6,095 nt of DNA from Acidobacteriota bacterium (lineage in GTDB: Bacteria; Acidobacteriota; Terriglobia; Terriglobales; Acidobacteriaceae). The notes under the pieces are model-generated. The model saw nothing but the letters and a program-made list of their open reading frames with translations, searched no databases and was not told the DNA's origin. A program made the translations under genes and the position numbers. How positions within the stretch are numbered: position 1 is the stretch's first letter; the number at the start of each line of letters is the position of its first letter. Positions 5,930-6,095 of the stretch are shown here, piece after piece. The stretch is taken from contig JAJYBT010000184.1 in the NCBI GenBank assembly GCA_021778875.1, positions 1 through 6,095 on the forward strand, read 5' to 3'.

Positions 5930-5949
5930 AAAAAAGGGGGGTAGGGGGG
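5930..5949 (+). repeat. Homopurine tract A6-G6-TA-G6
   Basis: Six A (5930-5935), six G (5936-5941), TA, then six G (5944-5949). Such runs are prone to slippage and to unusual DNA structures. With only two long G runs, an intramolecular four-tract quadruplex is not supported. It separates the AT-rich acs control region from the insertion-sequence-like stretch to its right. Confidence 0.6.
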
Positions 5950-5974
5950 TGCCTTTCCGGTACGGACCGGGCGG

Positions 5975-6001
5975 ATGTCCGACAGATTAGACCGGGGACA
6001 T
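5975..6001. mobile_element. Possible edge of an insertion sequence (dyad only)
   Basis: ATGTCC (5975-5980) and GGACAT (5996-6001) form an inverted repeat around 15 bases, and CGGAC/GTCCG (5963-5967, 5977-5981) overlaps it. The wording of this stretch (TGTCCGACAG ... GACCGGGGACA) recalls, from memory, the ends of integrase-type insertion sequences in soil bacteria. No transposase reading frame is present in the window, so this may instead be an ordinary operator or promoter dyad. Confidence 0.2.
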
Positions 6002-6095
6002 TCCTGATTACTCCTCCCTTCTTCGATCCATTTCCATTGTGCGGGATTGGGTGGTAATGATCTGCAAATTGGAGGGAAGATTTTTCGGGCCCTGG

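Larger units (their letters stand above)
5685..6095. other. 411-base region upstream of acs with no convincing gene
   Basis: Neither strand shows an open frame with a credible start, ribosome site and protein-like composition. An ATG at 6057 stays open for 13 codons (MICKLEGRFFGPW) to the window edge but has no clear ribosome site. The region holds the acs leader, AT-rich signals around 5896-5935, a homopurine tract and a possible insertion-sequence edge, each listed separately. On the acs strand GATAAT (5901-5896) is the best -10 candidate, without a well-spaced -35, and would give a leader of about 200 bases. Confidence 0.5.

Noticed and set aside
5687..5944. An 85-codon plus-strand frame upstream of acs
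   Set aside because: It has no ribosome site, no recognisable domain, and runs through the acs leader and the homopurine tract.
5936..5949. G-quadruplex
   Set aside because: Only two long G runs are present, and the next G runs are short and distant, so an intramolecular four-tract structure is not supported.

Overview
The window looks like ordinary chromosomal DNA from a high-GC Gram-negative bacterium. The evidence is a small exported protein ending in the Phe-terminated signature of outer-membrane beta-barrels, a 1-deoxy-D-xylulose-5-phosphate synthase (DXS) and an acetyl-CoA synthetase (Acs). The combination, protein style and codon use suggest Acidobacteriota (Terriglobia-like). That lineage call is an inference from general resemblance, not a database result.

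Layout, left to right. Positions 1-65 may hold the last 20 codons of a plus-strand gene. dxs (102-1988, minus) follows, convergent with it. Positions 1989-2288 form a compact divergent control region. It holds an extended -10 element for dxs, a possible ECF-sigma promoter for the plus-strand gene, and a 12-bp inverted repeat with an overlapping alternative hairpin. Next come two plus-strand genes for exported proteins: a secreted DUF4440/SnoaL-like protein (2289-2849, GTG start) and a small outer-membrane beta-barrel protein (3005-3607, probable TTG start). A 155-base gap between them carries a second ECF-like promoter candidate. A 16-bp perfect palindrome flanked by T/A tracts (3632-3665) ends both this gene and the convergent acs (3687-5684, minus). 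The last 411 bases (5685-6095) hold no convincing gene. They carry helically phased repeats, a consensus DnaA 9-mer, a homopurine tract and a dyad that may be the edge of an insertion sequence.

How the genes work together. DXS makes the first committed intermediate of the MEP isoprenoid pathway from pyruvate and glyceraldehyde-3-phosphate. Acs activates acetate to acetyl-CoA. Both are central carbon enzymes but each appears to be transcribed alone, so no shared operon or dedicated system is implied. The two exported proteins may share an envelope-stress type sigma factor, because a GGAAC-N16-GTC arrangement lies upstream of each.

I found no clearly new biological system. The most useful leads are departures from near-invariant residues: Cys543 in the A8 motif of Acs, and GDA/GHAG variants in the thiamine-diphosphate region of DXS. 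The paired ECF-like promoters and the structured dxs leader are the next best.
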